NCBI RefSeq assembly: GCF_000614185.1
Contig: NZ_BAKM01000043.1
Coordinates: forward strand, 1-33,975
DNA from: Phocaeicola sartorii JCM 17136 = DSM 21941
GTDB taxonomy: Bacteria > Bacteroidota > Bacteroidia > Bacteroidales > Bacteroidaceae
Direction of reading: 5' to 3'
Length of the DNA: 33,975 nt
Of this stretch, positions 1-10,045 are shown piece after piece. The notes under the pieces are model-generated. The model was not told the origin of the DNA. It saw only the letters and a list, made by a program, of their open reading frames with translations, and ran no database searches. The number at the start of each line of letters is the position of its first letter. Position 1 is the stretch's first letter. The position numbers and the translations under genes were made by a program.

Positions 1-16
1 CTAAGAGAACCCCAAA

Positions 17-43
17 AATGAAGCTTCAACAAGCCTTCATTTT
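17..43 (+). terminator. Hairpin terminator at left edge
   Basis: Arms AATGAAGCTT (17-26) and AAGCCTTCATT (31-41) pair with one bulged base around a CAAC loop. The stem has an A run on its left and Ts on its right, so it could terminate in either direction. It probably ends a gene lying left of the window and precedes the antiterminator gene. Confidence 0.5.
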
Positions 44-75
44 AGAAGTATAAATGATAAATAATTTATGTTTTG

Positions 76-909
76 ATGCAAATCTGTAATGATGCGGATT
101 TGGGTACTGAATACTCCTTTCCGCAGAATCAAAACATAACGGGTAAAGCGCCTAGGTTACTGCCATGCAGTTCAATCGCTTCCTGCCCAGACCAGGGGTC
201 AGATCTGATAACCACGTCACAGACGGGGGAAGAGAAAGAATATCCTGACCACAAGTGGTATTATATGTTCCTGCGCAACAGAGAGCTGAAACGCTATATC
301 GAAATCTTTACCGGCAGGAGGGCTGTGACTATTAATACCCGGTCTGGCATAAAGGAAGAAAGGCATTTCTGCTTCAAAGTGTTTTCATATACCTCTGCTG
401 ATCATAAAAGACGTTTTGAACAGTGTCCTTATAGCAAGGAAGAGTATGCAGCCCATCGGGAGTCCGCATTTGCCGTAAAAGAGGCTTTCGCGACAGGCTC
501 TGTACAGAAGTTGAACGCTTTGACGAATGAAAAGGAAATCACGGGTGATGGTTATCTGTTTGTATGTGCCCCGTTGGATGAATTGAATCTCATCCTTGCC
601 CATCTGTTCCCCCGGCAATATCTTGCAAAAGACCGCAATTCCTATAGCATGGCTGTTATTCCCCATAGACAGATGGAAGAATTTATTTATCTGTATGAAT
701 CCATGCCTTATAACATTGAACTGATGGATAAGCCTCTTGAGGAGTATATTCAGAAAAAGCAGAAGATACGTATTACGGGTGGTGTCTTTCAAGGGAAGGA
801 GGGGTGTATCATGCGTCTGCATCGGAATACCAAGCTGGTGTTTGCTTTTGGTAATATGACGGTGGCTATTAGTTATCTTCAGGCTTTTCCGTTTGAGAAG
901 GTGGAGTAG
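76..909 (+). CDS. UpxY-like (NusG family) transcription antiterminator
   Basis: NusG-like protein of the UpxY type. In Bacteroides, UpxY proteins act on RNA polymerase in the leader of a capsule operon and prevent early termination. About 55 poorly conserved residues are followed by an NGN-like domain starting at DHKWYYMFLRNREL near residue 60. A KOW-type segment (KIRITGGVFQGKEGCIMRL) starts near residue 230. At 277 aa it is longer than the roughly 170-190 aa typical of UpxY, mostly because of the N-terminal extension. I take ATG 76; a TTG lies one codon upstream. No UpxZ-like gene follows. Instead transposase relics separate it from wzx, so whether it still controls this cluster is unclear. 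The family assignment rests on overall pattern and the KOW segment; the control target is inferred. Confidence 0.65.
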   Translation: MQICNDADLGTEYSFPQNQNITGKAPRLLPCSSIASCPDQGSDLITTSQTGEEKEYPDHKWYYMFLRNRELKRYIEIFTGRRAVTINTRSGIKEERHFCFKVFSYTSADHKRRFEQCPYSKEEYAAHRESAFAVKEAFATGSVQKLNALTNEKEITGDGYLFVCAPLDELNLILAHLFPRQYLAKDRNSYSMAVIPHRQMEEFIYLYESMPYNIELMDKPLEEYIQKKQKIRITGGVFQGKEGCIMRLHRNTKLVFAFGNMTVAISYLQAFPFEKVE

Positions 910-984
910 TGGTCTATCGGTAGCCAAGCTTTCTTTCAAACAATTGGGATTAAGGAAATTAATTTATTCCTTTGTGACCGGAGT

Positions 985-1260
985 TAAAAATAGAAACAGA
1001 AAATCATGACTTCTTTGCCACATGGAGGTATTGGACAGATGCCCTGCCAAACTTCAGAGCAGGATATTCGATAAAGCGTTTTCCACGGCTGAGATAGCCA
1101 TTACAATCCTGTGGAACAGCGTAGTTATGAGGAGAGTCTGAACCGGTTCTTATCAATGTGGTAAGAACCACTGAACGTAAAGGTATGGCGAAAGACATGG
1201 CCGAAGGAAGGTATAGAGAAAGGTAAATTGGAGGATGCTGAGAATTATCTTCGTTTTTTG
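985..1260 (+). pseudogene. Relic of Rpn/PD-(D/E)XK nuclease family transposase
   Basis: No open frame survives, but + strand translations in alternating frames give the C-terminal half of this family in the right order: HMEVLDRCPAKLQSRIFDKA then FSTAEIA (about 1019-1099), YNPVEQRSYEESLNRF (about 1102-1149), ERKGMAKDMAEG (about 1173-1208) and GIEKGKLEDAEN (about 1210-1245). These match the 'hMevLd..P..l...ifekaf..AEIA...pEEr..YEeSLk' region and the E/G/K-rich tail usual in PF12784 proteins. At least two frame changes and internal stops make it non-functional. It sits between the antiterminator and an IS66 relic. Confidence 0.6.
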
Positions 1261-1327
1261 GGGGGCCGAAGTGATATCACAAGCTAGCGAATTGCCTTTA
1301 GAGATAATAAATAATATCAAAATCTAA

Positions 1328-1621
1328 GTGAGCAGTCATTTCAAAAATAATGTATTTGCTTATTTGAATGATAGTTCTTATTCAATCAATAATTCCATTG
1401 CCGAACGTTTTATCTGCCTATTGGCTGGTGAGTGGCAGAACTCGTTGTTCTTCGGAAGTGACAGGATAGTCCGTGTCTCAGCGGTATATCATACCATCAT
1501 CTCCACATGTAAGATACAGGGTGTGTCTGTGCTGGATTATTTCAAGCGATTTTTCAGCTAATTTGTTAAAGGAAGTAGGGATTATGAACATTTGTTACCC
1601 TTGACAATCGGGCTGAACTAA
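1328..1621 (+). pseudogene. IS66 family transposase, C-terminal fragment
   Basis: The frame encodes the conserved end of IS66 TnpC: INNSIAERFICLLAG, then NSLFFGSDRIVRVSAVYHTI, then CKIQGVSVLDYFKRFF. An in-frame TAA at 1559 interrupts it, and the same frame continues past it with FVKGSRDYEHLLPLTIGLN to a TAA at 1619, which is the usual IS66 C terminus. Everything before the C-terminal region is missing (a stop lies directly upstream of 1328). This is a dead remnant; only its right end appears to be kept. Confidence 0.8.
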
Positions 1622-1666
1622 CAACAAAACTTAAAAATCAGTATCCTTTTTGACGTTATTTATTAG

Positions 1667-1692
1667 GAAACCGCCTTATAGCGGCTTTCTTT
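1667..1692 (+). terminator. Hairpin in IS66 3' end
   Basis: GAAACCGC (1667-1674) and GCGGCTTTC (1681-1689) form a stem with one bulge and a CTTATA loop, followed by TTT. It lies between the transposase fragment and the element's right end and so upstream of wzx. It could reduce read-through into the capsule genes. Confidence 0.4.
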
Positions 1693-1699
1693 GGGGTAA

Positions 1700-1726
1700 C
1701 GTCAATATTGGACGCTAACTGCTTAC
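1700..1726 (+). mobile_element. Probable IS66-type right terminal repeat
   Basis: The sequence GGACGCTAAC at 1710-1719, followed by GCTTAC at 1721-1726, resembles the CGCTTAC-type end of IS66 right inverted repeats. No left end is visible, so the boundary is approximate. The wzx start codon follows about 24-31 bp later, so the element end replaces whatever leader wzx once had. Confidence 0.4.
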
Positions 1727-1749
1727 AAAAGGATTTGATATTTCTTTTT

Positions 1750-3296
1750 ATGACAGATATTTCAGCAAATAATACTCGAATAGCAAAAAATACATTGTTG
1801 CTTTATTTTCGAATGTTGTTTATGATGATTGTGAGTTTATATACTTCACGGGTCGTATTGAACGCATTAGGAGTGGAAGATTTCGGTATATATAATATAG
1901 CGGGAGGAATTATTACTATGTTTTCTTTTCTTAATAGTGCGATGTCTTCTTCTACACAACGTTATATTACATTTGAGTTAGGTAAAGAGGATCATCGACA
2001 GTTACATAAAGTTTTTCGAACTAGTGTGAATATTCATTTGCTGATAGCACTGTTTATCTTGATTTTAGGAGAAACAGTAGGTCTTTGGTTTCTTTATGAG
2101 AAAATGATAATTCCTCCTGCTAGAATGTATGCTGCCTTTTGGGTCTATCAGTTTTCTGTTATTAATATGATGGTTATGATTATAAGTGTTCCATATAATG
2201 CTACTATTATTGCACATGAAAAGATGTCGGCTTTTGCTTATATATCATTGGCAGAAGTTTTATTGAAGTTAGGCATTGTTTATTTATTATATCTAACACA
2301 ATATGATAAACTTATATTTTACACAGCTCTTCTTTGTGGTATGCAGCTTCTAATTTGCATAATTTATAATTGTTATTGTAGGCATCATTTTGAGGAAACA
2401 TGTTATGATTGGATATGGGATTCTAAGCTGTTTAAAGAGATGATAGGTTTTGCAGGCTGGAATCTATGGGGAGGGTGTGCTTTTATTTTTTTTACTCAAG
2501 GTTTGAATATCCTATTGAATATGTTTTTTGGACCCGTTGTTAATGCTGCTCGTGGAGTAGCAGTACAAGTACAGGGAGCAGTTGTTCAATTTTCTACTAA
2601 TTTTCAAACAGCTTTAAATCCTCAAATAACAAAATCTTATGCAATAGGGGATTTTATATATATGCATAACCTTATTTTTCGCAGTTCTAAATTTACGTTT
2701 TTATTACTAGCTACTATATCTTTCCCTCTTATACTTGAAACGGATATGATATTGAGAGTATGGCTTAAAATAGTTCCTGATTATACAGTGGCATTTGTCA
2801 GATTGATGCTTGGAATCACTATTATAGATGCAATGGCAGGTTCACTTATGGTGCTGCTCAAGCTACTGGACGTATTCGTTTTTATCAATCGATGGTAGGT
2901 GGTGTATTACTTTTCATTGTACCTATTTCATATATAGTATTAAGGTTAGGAGCGGCACCTTGGAGTGTATTTGTGGTCCATTTTTGTATTTGCATTTTTG
3001 CTTTTATAATACGTTTGCTTATAATTCGTTCTATGATACATTTATCGCTCTATCGCTATTTTCATCAAGTTGTGTTACGCTGTTTGTGGGTATTGCTATT
3101 AGCAACCCCTTTACCAATCGTATTGTTTTATGTATTACCTAATACTTTCGTAGTAAATATTTTCATTTGTGTTATTTGTGTTTTTATGATGCTGCTATTT
3201 TCATATTTTGTGGGTTTAACAGTTAATGAAAAAGTGTATTTTGAAAAAAAAGTAATTTTTTTAAAGAATCGGTTTAAAGAATTTCGTAATATATAG
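1750..3296 (+). pseudogene. wzx: Wzx-type polysaccharide flippase, single-base frameshift
   Basis: Integral membrane protein of the MATE/PST superfamily that would flip lipid-linked repeat units across the inner membrane. The first part starts NTRIAKNTLLLYFRM and has the family signature SLYTSRVVLNALGVEDFGIYN. Many hydrophobic helices follow. The frame shifts near 2851-2853. Restoring one G (ATG GTG GCT GCT CAA GCT) reads MVAAQATGRIRFYQSMVGG and joins the second open part, which ends at 3296 after further membrane segments. Full length would be about 515 aa, normal for Wzx. I chose ATG 1750 because it begins the conserved N terminus; a TTG at 1708 lies inside the IS66 end. Either a real mutation or a sequence error; the protein family is clear. 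Confidence 0.82.
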
Positions 3297-3332
3297 ATTA
3301 TACTTTGTGTTGTTATGTAAAAATATTATCGT

Positions 3333-4490
3333 ATGTGTACCATTTTTTTACTGTGTGTGCTATTAGTGTTTATATATATTGATATTGTGAAAATTATAAG
3401 ATTTAAATTCATTAAGAAGATAAAGCTAATAGGAAATGTCAACGATGAAATATATTTTCAAAGCGTGTATTTGGCAGCATTGAAAATGGCAAAAAAGAGA
3501 AGTGTATATATGAGGCTACAAAAGCCCGATATATTTATTGTAGAAATAAAAAAAATGCTTCGAATGATTAAGAGGAAAATGTATCGTAGTTATCGAAATG
3601 ATAATTGGAAATATGGTTGGAATAAAGGTTTTCTTTTTATAGGATTAACAGATAGTTCTTACTATGGTAACATAAAAATAGATGATGTGAAAAAATATTT
3701 CGATAAATATTATATAGAAGAAAATGGGACACCACGATTTGATTTTATAAATGTCCATCAAACACCTTTTGCTCTTGCTGCATTATCTTTATTTCAACAA
3801 ACGAGAGAGATTAAATATGAGATATTTTGTAGATATGTATATAATAAATTACTTTCTTGGCAAGATAAGAATGGTCTATTGCCTTATTTTGCTAATACAA
3901 AAAGTGAAATAGATTTTTATTTTGTTGATCAATTAGGAATGTATGTCCCTTTTCTAGTAAGATATGCAAAAGAATTTGATGATAAGAATGCTTATGCAAT
4001 AGCAAAGAAAAATCTGGATTATTGGATAGATTACGGTTTAGATAAATCAGGTTTACCTTTTTATAATGTGAAAAATAATATCGGATTGGGTATAAATAGT
4101 TGGGGGCGTGGATGTGCTTGGTTTATATTAGCTTTAATAGAATTTATACAGATAGATTCATATTATTTAAATATAGCATATCAGTTGTTGAAAACATTAG
4201 AAAAACTAGAATTGAGAAATAATACATGGGCTCAATTTATGGGAGAGTCATTTGATATTGATTCTTCTGCAACTATACCCATATTACTTCTTAAAAGTTA
4301 TTTAGATATTAATGTTGATATTTTGGAAGTTTTAAAAAAAATGACAGATAGAGGAGGGCAAATAATTTATTGTAGTGGAGAAACTTGTGGAATGATTAGA
4401 TTCTCAGAACTTTTTGGCCCTAGTGATTTTATACAAGGAATAACACTTATATTATTGAATAGAATAAACTCTTACAATCAAAAAGCTTAG
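3333..4490 (+). CDS. GH88/GH105-like protein with N-terminal membrane anchor
   Basis: A 385-aa protein with an N-terminal hydrophobic segment (about residues 3-22) and an (alpha/alpha)6-barrel-like body. It resembles unsaturated uronyl/rhamnogalacturonyl hydrolases. Family-like landmarks are FYFVDQLGMYVPFLVRYA (Asp at the position of a catalytic Asp in these families), the WGRGCAWFILALIEF barrel helix, and a late GPSDFIQGITLILL segment. Such enzymes normally cleave oligosaccharides left by polysaccharide lyases in catabolic loci. Here it lies 37 bp after the flippase inside a capsule cluster and is anchored by the hydrophobic N terminus. It might trim or edit the polymer, or be a non-hydrolytic relative. 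Fold family fairly sure; substrate and role unknown. Confidence 0.6.
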   Translation: MCTIFLLCVLLVFIYIDIVKIIRFKFIKKIKLIGNVNDEIYFQSVYLAALKMAKKRSVYMRLQKPDIFIVEIKKMLRMIKRKMYRSYRNDNWKYGWNKGFLFIGLTDSSYYGNIKIDDVKKYFDKYYIEENGTPRFDFINVHQTPFALAALSLFQQTREIKYEIFCRYVYNKLLSWQDKNGLLPYFANTKSEIDFYFVDQLGMYVPFLVRYAKEFDDKNAYAIAKKNLDYWIDYGLDKSGLPFYNVKNNIGLGINSWGRGCAWFILALIEFIQIDSYYLNIAYQLLKTLEKLELRNNTWAQFMGESFDIDSSATIPILLLKSYLDINVDILEVLKKMTDRGGQIIYCSGETCGMIRFSELFGPSDFIQGITLILLNRINSYNQKA

Positions 4491-4495
4491 TATTT

Positions 4496-5671
4496 ATGAA
4501 GATTGGTATTATAACTATTTGGCAATCGAATAATAATTATGGTCAGCTTTTGCAGCTTTGGGCATTACAGCACTACCTTAAAATGCAAGGCCATAATCCT
4601 TTTCTTATCAGATACGATGTAAATGCTGTTTGTCAAAAAAAAGAGAGGCTAAGAAGAGTTGTTAGGTTTATACTTTAGTATCTAAGATTATAAAACTATA
4701 CTCGATTTTGAGAAATAGATATAATTTTTTTGTGGATAAAAAAAAGAAAATTTGATGAATTTAAAGCTAAGCATATACAAAGTACTGATATAGTATATTA
4801 TGGCTTGACAAAAATACAACAAAATCCTCCTCAAGCAGATTGTTATATTACAGGAAGTGATCAAGTATGGGCTCAACTTCTTGATAATATTAATAATGAA
4901 GGCTTTTTCTTAAATTTTGGTTCGTCACAGATAAAAAGAATTTCGTATGCAGCGAGTTTTGCAATGACTTCTTACCCTCAAGAACTTAAAAAAAAATTAA
5001 AAGAAAAGTTATCCATATTTAGTGCAATATCTGTAAGAGAAAGTAGTGGCGTTGAGATATGTAAAGAGTTAGGTTATAATGTCAGTTGGGTACTGGATCC
5101 AACTTTTCTGTTAGAGCAAAGTGATTATTTATCCTTAAAATTAAAAAATAAAAATTCAAGCCCTTATGTTTTTGTCTATTTTGTAAATATTAATAGTAAA
5201 GAGAATATATATTGGAAAGAAGTAAAAAAGTATTTGCATCAACAAAATTATGCGATATATATGACTAGCGCATCTGGATACAATAATAAAAGAATACATT
5301 TTAGTGGGTGCAGATATTTATATCCAACAATTGAGGAATGGCTTTCTTTGATTTATTATTCTCAGATAATGATTACTAGTTCTTTTCATGGAGTGGCTTT
5401 GTCTATAATTTTTAATCGAGAATTTGTCTTTTTTCCGCTAGGAGGTGCATATAGTGAAGGGAATAATAGAGTGACAGACTTGTTGACTTTATTGGGCCTA
5501 ACAGAAAGGATAATTTATAGAAAATCAGATCTTATATATATTCTATCAAAAAAGATAGAATGGCATTCTGTCAATCGAAAGTTGGACAGCTTGCGAAAAA
5601 AATCAAAAAACTTTTTATCAGTTTTGGATGATGAGAACTTTATATATTGTAATAATACGAATCTTCAATAG
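4496..5671 (+). pseudogene. Polysaccharide pyruvyl transferase family protein, frameshifted
   Basis: This family (CsaB-like, PF04230) moves pyruvate from phosphoenolpyruvate onto sugars as ketals. The N terminus MKIGIITIWQSNNNYGQLLQ is typical. The body has YITGSDQVWAQLLD, a YAASFAMTS segment, a WVLDPTFLL segment and SSFHGVALSIIFNREFVFFP near the end. Translation from 4496 stops at TAG 4676. The next stretch reads correctly in another frame (VSKIIKLYSILRNRYNFFVD), and the original frame resumes at an A8 run (4738-4745). So there are two opposing single-base changes: a loss near 4665-4675 and an extra A at 4738-4745. Repaired, the protein is about 391 aa, normal for the family. It starts 3 bp after the preceding stop, in the same operon. 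Confidence 0.75.
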
Positions 5672-6779
5672 AATAAAGAACGTATATAGAAAAAGGCATT
5701 CAACTTTTATTTGGAAAATTAGTGATACGGCTGAATGGGTATATATATCATATTTAACGGATATATTCTATTATCCTAATGATAACCGGTTATTGAGTAG
5801 TCACCAAAACAGAAGAGAAGCTTTGATTATAGCCAAAGTTTTTAACCAGCTAGGATTTAATATTTATATTCAGGATCATGCATCAAAAAAAGAAATACCG
5901 AAAATAAAGTTCTCCATTATTTTTGGTTTGGAGCCCAATTTCTGCAATGCTTGTATAGCGAATCCTCAATCTATTAAAATTTATTATGCTACAGGGGCTT
6001 ATTATGAACATCAAAATAAGCAAATACAAAAAATGACTGATTATGTAAATGTAACTTATGATGCTCATATTCCATACCAACGGTTAGTGACTCCTCATAA
6101 ATCCATAGAATTAGCTGATTATATTTTACAGATTGGGAGTAGTTATACAATTCTTACATATCCTCCTATTTGTCAATCTAAAATAGAGCTTATACATCAG
6201 AGCTCTCAATCTAAAGATTGTTATTTAAAGAAGAAATATGCATGTGATAATGAATATTTTTGTATGGCTAGTGGAGGTAATATATTGAAAGGCATTTCAT
6301 TACTTATAGAATATTTTTATAACCATCCTGAACGTACTATAAATATTGTAGGACCTATAGATAAATTATTTTATAGATCAATGAAAAGAAAAATTAGCCC
6401 CAATATTAAATTATGGGGATTTATGGATATTAATAGTGATGAATTGACTGCGATAATTGATAGATGTAATTTTTTAATATATCCTTCAGGTTCAGAAGGA
6501 GGATGCCCTGGTGCAGTTATAAATTCTATGAAAAAAGGATTAATTCCTATTGTTACTCCATGGGCTGCTTTTGATGGTATTGAAGAATATGGTTTTTTGA
6601 TGGATACTTGGAGTATAGATGCGATATCTATGGGAGTTGCATGGAGTCTTACTTTGGATCCTGTAAAGATAGAAGAGATGAGTTGTAAGTGTCAATTGTA
6701 TATTGAACACAATTATGGAATAAGACAGTTCGAAAATGAGTTTTTTCAATATATTCGTAAAATTATATCAGTAAGATAG
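5628..6779 (+). CDS. Glycosyltransferase, family 1/4-like (GT-B fold)
   Basis: A 383-aa protein with no signal peptide. The C-terminal half is GT-B-like: FCMASGGNILKGISLLIEYF, INIVGPIDKLF, KLWGFMDINSDELTAIIDRC, then YPSGSEGGCPGAVINSMKKG with the Glu of the usual nucleotide-sugar site, and a late GVAWSLTLDP segment. The first half is not distinctive. Its start overlaps the previous gene by 44 bp (two adjacent ATGs at 5628 and 5631), which suggests translational coupling, although a later start cannot be excluded. It probably adds one sugar to the lipid-linked repeat unit at the cytoplasmic face. Donor and acceptor cannot be read from sequence. Confidence 0.7.
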   Translation: MMRTLYIVIIRIFNRIKNVYRKRHSTFIWKISDTAEWVYISYLTDIFYYPNDNRLLSSHQNRREALIIAKVFNQLGFNIYIQDHASKKEIPKIKFSIIFGLEPNFCNACIANPQSIKIYYATGAYYEHQNKQIQKMTDYVNVTYDAHIPYQRLVTPHKSIELADYILQIGSSYTILTYPPICQSKIELIHQSSQSKDCYLKKKYACDNEYFCMASGGNILKGISLLIEYFYNHPERTINIVGPIDKLFYRSMKRKISPNIKLWGFMDINSDELTAIIDRCNFLIYPSGSEGGCPGAVINSMKKGLIPIVTPWAAFDGIEEYGFLMDTWSIDAISMGVAWSLTLDPVKIEEMSCKCQLYIEHNYGIRQFENEFFQYIRKIISVR

Positions 6780-8024
6780 TGATAGTACAAGAACGAGATG
6801 TCCATTTTAATGTAAATAATGTTCTTATTGCTCATTGGAACAGAATGTTTCTAGGCATTTATGTTTTTGAAATGGGAAATATGTTCTATGAGTTTATTTT
6901 TAGGGATAATTATTTGTGTAGGTTAATGTCTTTAGTTGGGATATGTATTTTGATGTATTCTTTTATATGTGTCCCCAAACGACTTCCATTTAGCAAAAAT
7001 CCTGGTATTTGTATAATTGCAATTTTGTATATATGTGTTAGCTTGATTACAATATTTAGAGGAGCTCTTCAGAGTAAAATTGGAGATTTAATAATTTCTC
7101 CTCAGTATTTTTGGCAATATGTGTTACCTTTTGCTGTCTTTTTGAAAATACCTAGAAATTATTTTGAGATACTGTATAAATGGTGTCTTATTTATGTAAT
7201 AACAGCACTATGCTTTTGCATATATAATTTTCAAGATTTTTATATAGATGCTACAGCTATTGTTAATAGTATGGTTGGCTGGGAAAGCTATGTATTGAAT
7301 AGGCCTCAAATACCATGTCAGTTAGCACTGCCTATATGTATATATTTTTTTTTCATGGAAGAATATAAATAATGTTGGTAAAATGATAATTGTCGTTACT
7401 CTTATACTGGCTTTATGTGCTGCTTTGTTTGCAGGTAGAAGAAGTGTAGCTGCAAGTTTGCTTTTCTTTGTTTTAATTTCTATTATTATATATCTAAGAA
7501 GAAAGAAAATGAAATTTTTGTTTTTAATGTTACTTTTCCTTTCGCTTTTTTACATAAAAATGGATTATTTGCTAGAAACATTAGAAGACACCTTTGTGGT
7601 TTTGTTTGATAGGATAGATGCAGATACAAGATCAGGGGTGGAAGATGATTTTTTTAGGGACTTTAAAGGTGTTGAAGAATGGCTTTTTGGTCGAGGAATG
7701 GATGGAACTTATCGTAGTCCATCTGTAGCAGAGTTAGATACGATGAATAGACGGGGTATTGAAACAGGGTACCTGAATATTATATTACATGGAGGATTAT
7801 TTTTGCTATTTCCTTATATTATTATATTGCTTTATTCAGTAATAAATAATGTTGCTCGAAGAAAGGATTCTTATTTTTCTTTGAGCGTTATTGTCTATAT
7901 TATTTTTCATTTTGTTTGGTTGTATCCATCAGGTACGCCTAAATTAAATTTAGAGTATTTTGTCTTATGGAATTTTATAGCAATTTCATATCTTACTCCA
8001 GATTATTTTAATAATGACTACTAA
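6779..8024 (+). pseudogene. wzy: Wzy-like O-antigen/capsule polymerase, frameshifted at a T9 run
   Basis: Two adjacent open parts form one multi-helix membrane protein. The first part (to the TAA at 7368) has about five hydrophobic helices. The second has the signature of polymerases: a helix pair, then a large loop with WLFGRGMDGTYRSPSV and RRGIETGYLNIILHGG, then C-terminal helices. The frame shifts at nine Ts, 7345-7353. With eight Ts the sequence reads YFFSWKNINNVGKMIIVV and joins the parts into about 414 aa, the usual Wzy size. The start is probably GTG 6779, overlapping the previous stop by one base; ATG 6845 is an alternative. The function, joining repeat units in the periplasm, is inferred from topology and context because Wzy sequences diverge strongly. 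Confidence 0.68.
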
Positions 8025-8048
8025 TTAAATTTTTATAGTTTTACAAAT

Positions 8049-9203
8049 ATGAGAATTTTGTATGATTATCAGGCTTTTTTAATGCAATCTCATGGTGGCG
8101 TTTCTAAATGTTTTGTGGAACTTATTTCTAATTTGCCTGATCATGTTCAATTTCAAATTGGGATAAGGGAAAGTGATAATATTTATTTGGAAGAAAGTGG
8201 CTTAGTTCCCAATTTATGTAAATGTAGTAAGACGGTAAATAATTTTATATTCAATCATAATTTTAGAGGGAAGAACCGTCTTTTTAATTGGATTAATGCA
8301 AATATACATTTTTATCGTTCTTCTCTAAATATAAATAGAAATTATGCTATAGAATTGATTAAACAGACTGACTACGATGTATTTCATCCTACTTTCTTTG
8401 ATCCTTATTTCCTGAATGTATTAGGAAATAAGCCTTTTGTTTTAACTGTTCATGACATGATGCCTGAATTATTTCCACAATATTATTCTACTAATGATGG
8501 GCAAATTATTAATAAAAGACTTTTGTCTCAGAAGGCAAGCCATATAATAACAGTTTCCGAACAAACAAAAAAAGACTTGATTCGTATCCTTCATATACCA
8601 GATGATAAGATATCTGTAGTATATCATGGTTCACCCATTAATAGAGGGAAATTTTTTCCTGCTATTATTTCAGGTAAATACTTGTTATATGTAGGAGGAC
8701 GTTTTACTTATAAAAATTTTCTCTTGTTTATTAAAAGCTTTGCTGAAATATCACAGTATTATTTAGACTTAAAAGTCGTATTTACCGGTGAGCCTTTTAC
8801 TAAAAAAGAGATGAAGCTTATGAAGTCATTGAATATTTATGATAGGGTCATACATTTATTTGTTAATGACTCCCAAATGTGTAATTTATATCAACATGCC
8901 ACAGCTTTCATATATCCTTCTTTATATGAAGGATTTGGTTTGCCTATCTTAGAAGCATTTACGAATGAATGTCCTGTGTTGCTGAATAAAAAAAGTTGTT
9001 TTCCTGAAATAGCAGGAGAGGCTGCATTATATTTTTGTTTGGATGATTTTGAAAATACTCTTTCTCCGGTTTTAATGGATTTTTTGAAACATGAGGAGAA
9101 ATACAGTGGTATGTTGAGAAAGAGAGGGAGAGAGCGATTAAAATATTTTTCTTGGAAAGATTCGGCGAATCGTTTATCTGCTATTTATGAGTCTGTCCTA
9201 TAA
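8049..9203 (+). CDS. Glycosyltransferase family 4
   Basis: A 384-aa GT-B enzyme. The N terminus MRILYDYQAFLMQSHGGVSK has the glycine-rich acceptor-side motif. DVFHPTFFDPYFL and LTVHDMMPELFP follow, as in many mannosyl/glucosyl transferases. The C-terminal domain starts LLYVGGRFTYKNFLLFIKSF and has the donor-binding EX7E segment YEGFGLPILEAFTNECPVL, then CFPEIAGEAALYF. All expected motifs are present and length is normal. It lies 24 bp after the polymerase and 22 bp before the next GT2 gene, in the same operon. It should add one sugar, retaining configuration, to the growing unit. Confidence 0.85.
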   Translation: MRILYDYQAFLMQSHGGVSKCFVELISNLPDHVQFQIGIRESDNIYLEESGLVPNLCKCSKTVNNFIFNHNFRGKNRLFNWINANIHFYRSSLNINRNYAIELIKQTDYDVFHPTFFDPYFLNVLGNKPFVLTVHDMMPELFPQYYSTNDGQIINKRLLSQKASHIITVSEQTKKDLIRILHIPDDKISVVYHGSPINRGKFFPAIISGKYLLYVGGRFTYKNFLLFIKSFAEISQYYLDLKVVFTGEPFTKKEMKLMKSLNIYDRVIHLFVNDSQMCNLYQHATAFIYPSLYEGFGLPILEAFTNECPVLLNKKSCFPEIAGEAALYFCLDDFENTLSPVLMDFLKHEEKYSGMLRKRGRERLKYFSWKDSANRLSAIYESVL

Positions 9204-9225
9204 TTAAATAACATAGAAAATCAAT

Positions 9226-10045
9226 ATGAAAAATATTGGAGTAAGTATTATAACTGTTGTATATAATAACATTCGCGGAATAGAAAGAACAATTCAATCA
9301 GTATTAAATCAAAGTTATAATAACATTGAATATATAATTATAGATGGTGGTAGTACAGATGGTACATTGGATGTTATAAAAAGATATGAAAATAGGATAT
9401 CGTATTGGATAAGTGAAGCAGATGAAGGTATTTATAATGCAATGAATAAAGGCATTTTGAAGGCTCATGGCTCTTTTTTGAATTTTATGAATTCTGGTGA
9501 TACTTTCGTTACATCTACTACAATTGAAAGGCTTATTGAAAGATATGAAAAGGGAGATAAAATAATTTATGGTAATATTTTAAAATGTTATGATAGAAGA
9601 AAAGAAAGAACATTTGGAATAGTATCATCTCATCCTGATATTATTGATTTCTATAAGAATATGATAAACCATCAGGCAGCGTTTATATCAAGGGAACTCT
9701 TTGAAAAATATGGATTATATGATGAAAAATATAAATTGGCATCTGATTGGTTTTTTTTTCTTAAAAGTTGTAGGAATTAATCAAGAAAAAATTAGATATT
9801 GTAACATAGACGTCGCAAATTTTATGATGGATGGCATTAGCTCTATGATGCCACTAAAATACATGGAAGAACAAAGAGAAATAAGGAAAGCATTATTTAA
9901 AGGTTACGATGTCCTTTTTTGTGAATTAGCAGAATATAGACAATCTAGCATAATACGTTTTTTAATTAAAATAAGGATGTATTTAGGAAGTCGAAATGTA
10001 GGTGATAAAATTCGTTTTGTGAGATCTATTTTTGAAGGAAGATGA
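9226..10045 (+). pseudogene. Glycosyltransferase family 2, frameshifted at a T9 run
   Basis: GT-A enzyme of family 2. GVSIITVVYNNIRGIERTIQ, then EYIIIDGGSTDGTLDVIKRY, SEADEGIYNAMNKGI and NFMNSGDTFV (DXD-like region) are textbook. MINHQAAFISRELFEKYG is the acceptor-side segment. The first frame ends at 9780, just after ASDWFFFLK. Nine Ts at 9751-9759 cause this: with eight, the reading continues WFFFLKVVGINQEKIRY and runs to 10045, giving about 272 aa, normal for the family. The restored stop overlaps the next start as ATGA. The same T8-to-T9 change occurs in the wzy-like gene. Confidence 0.8.
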
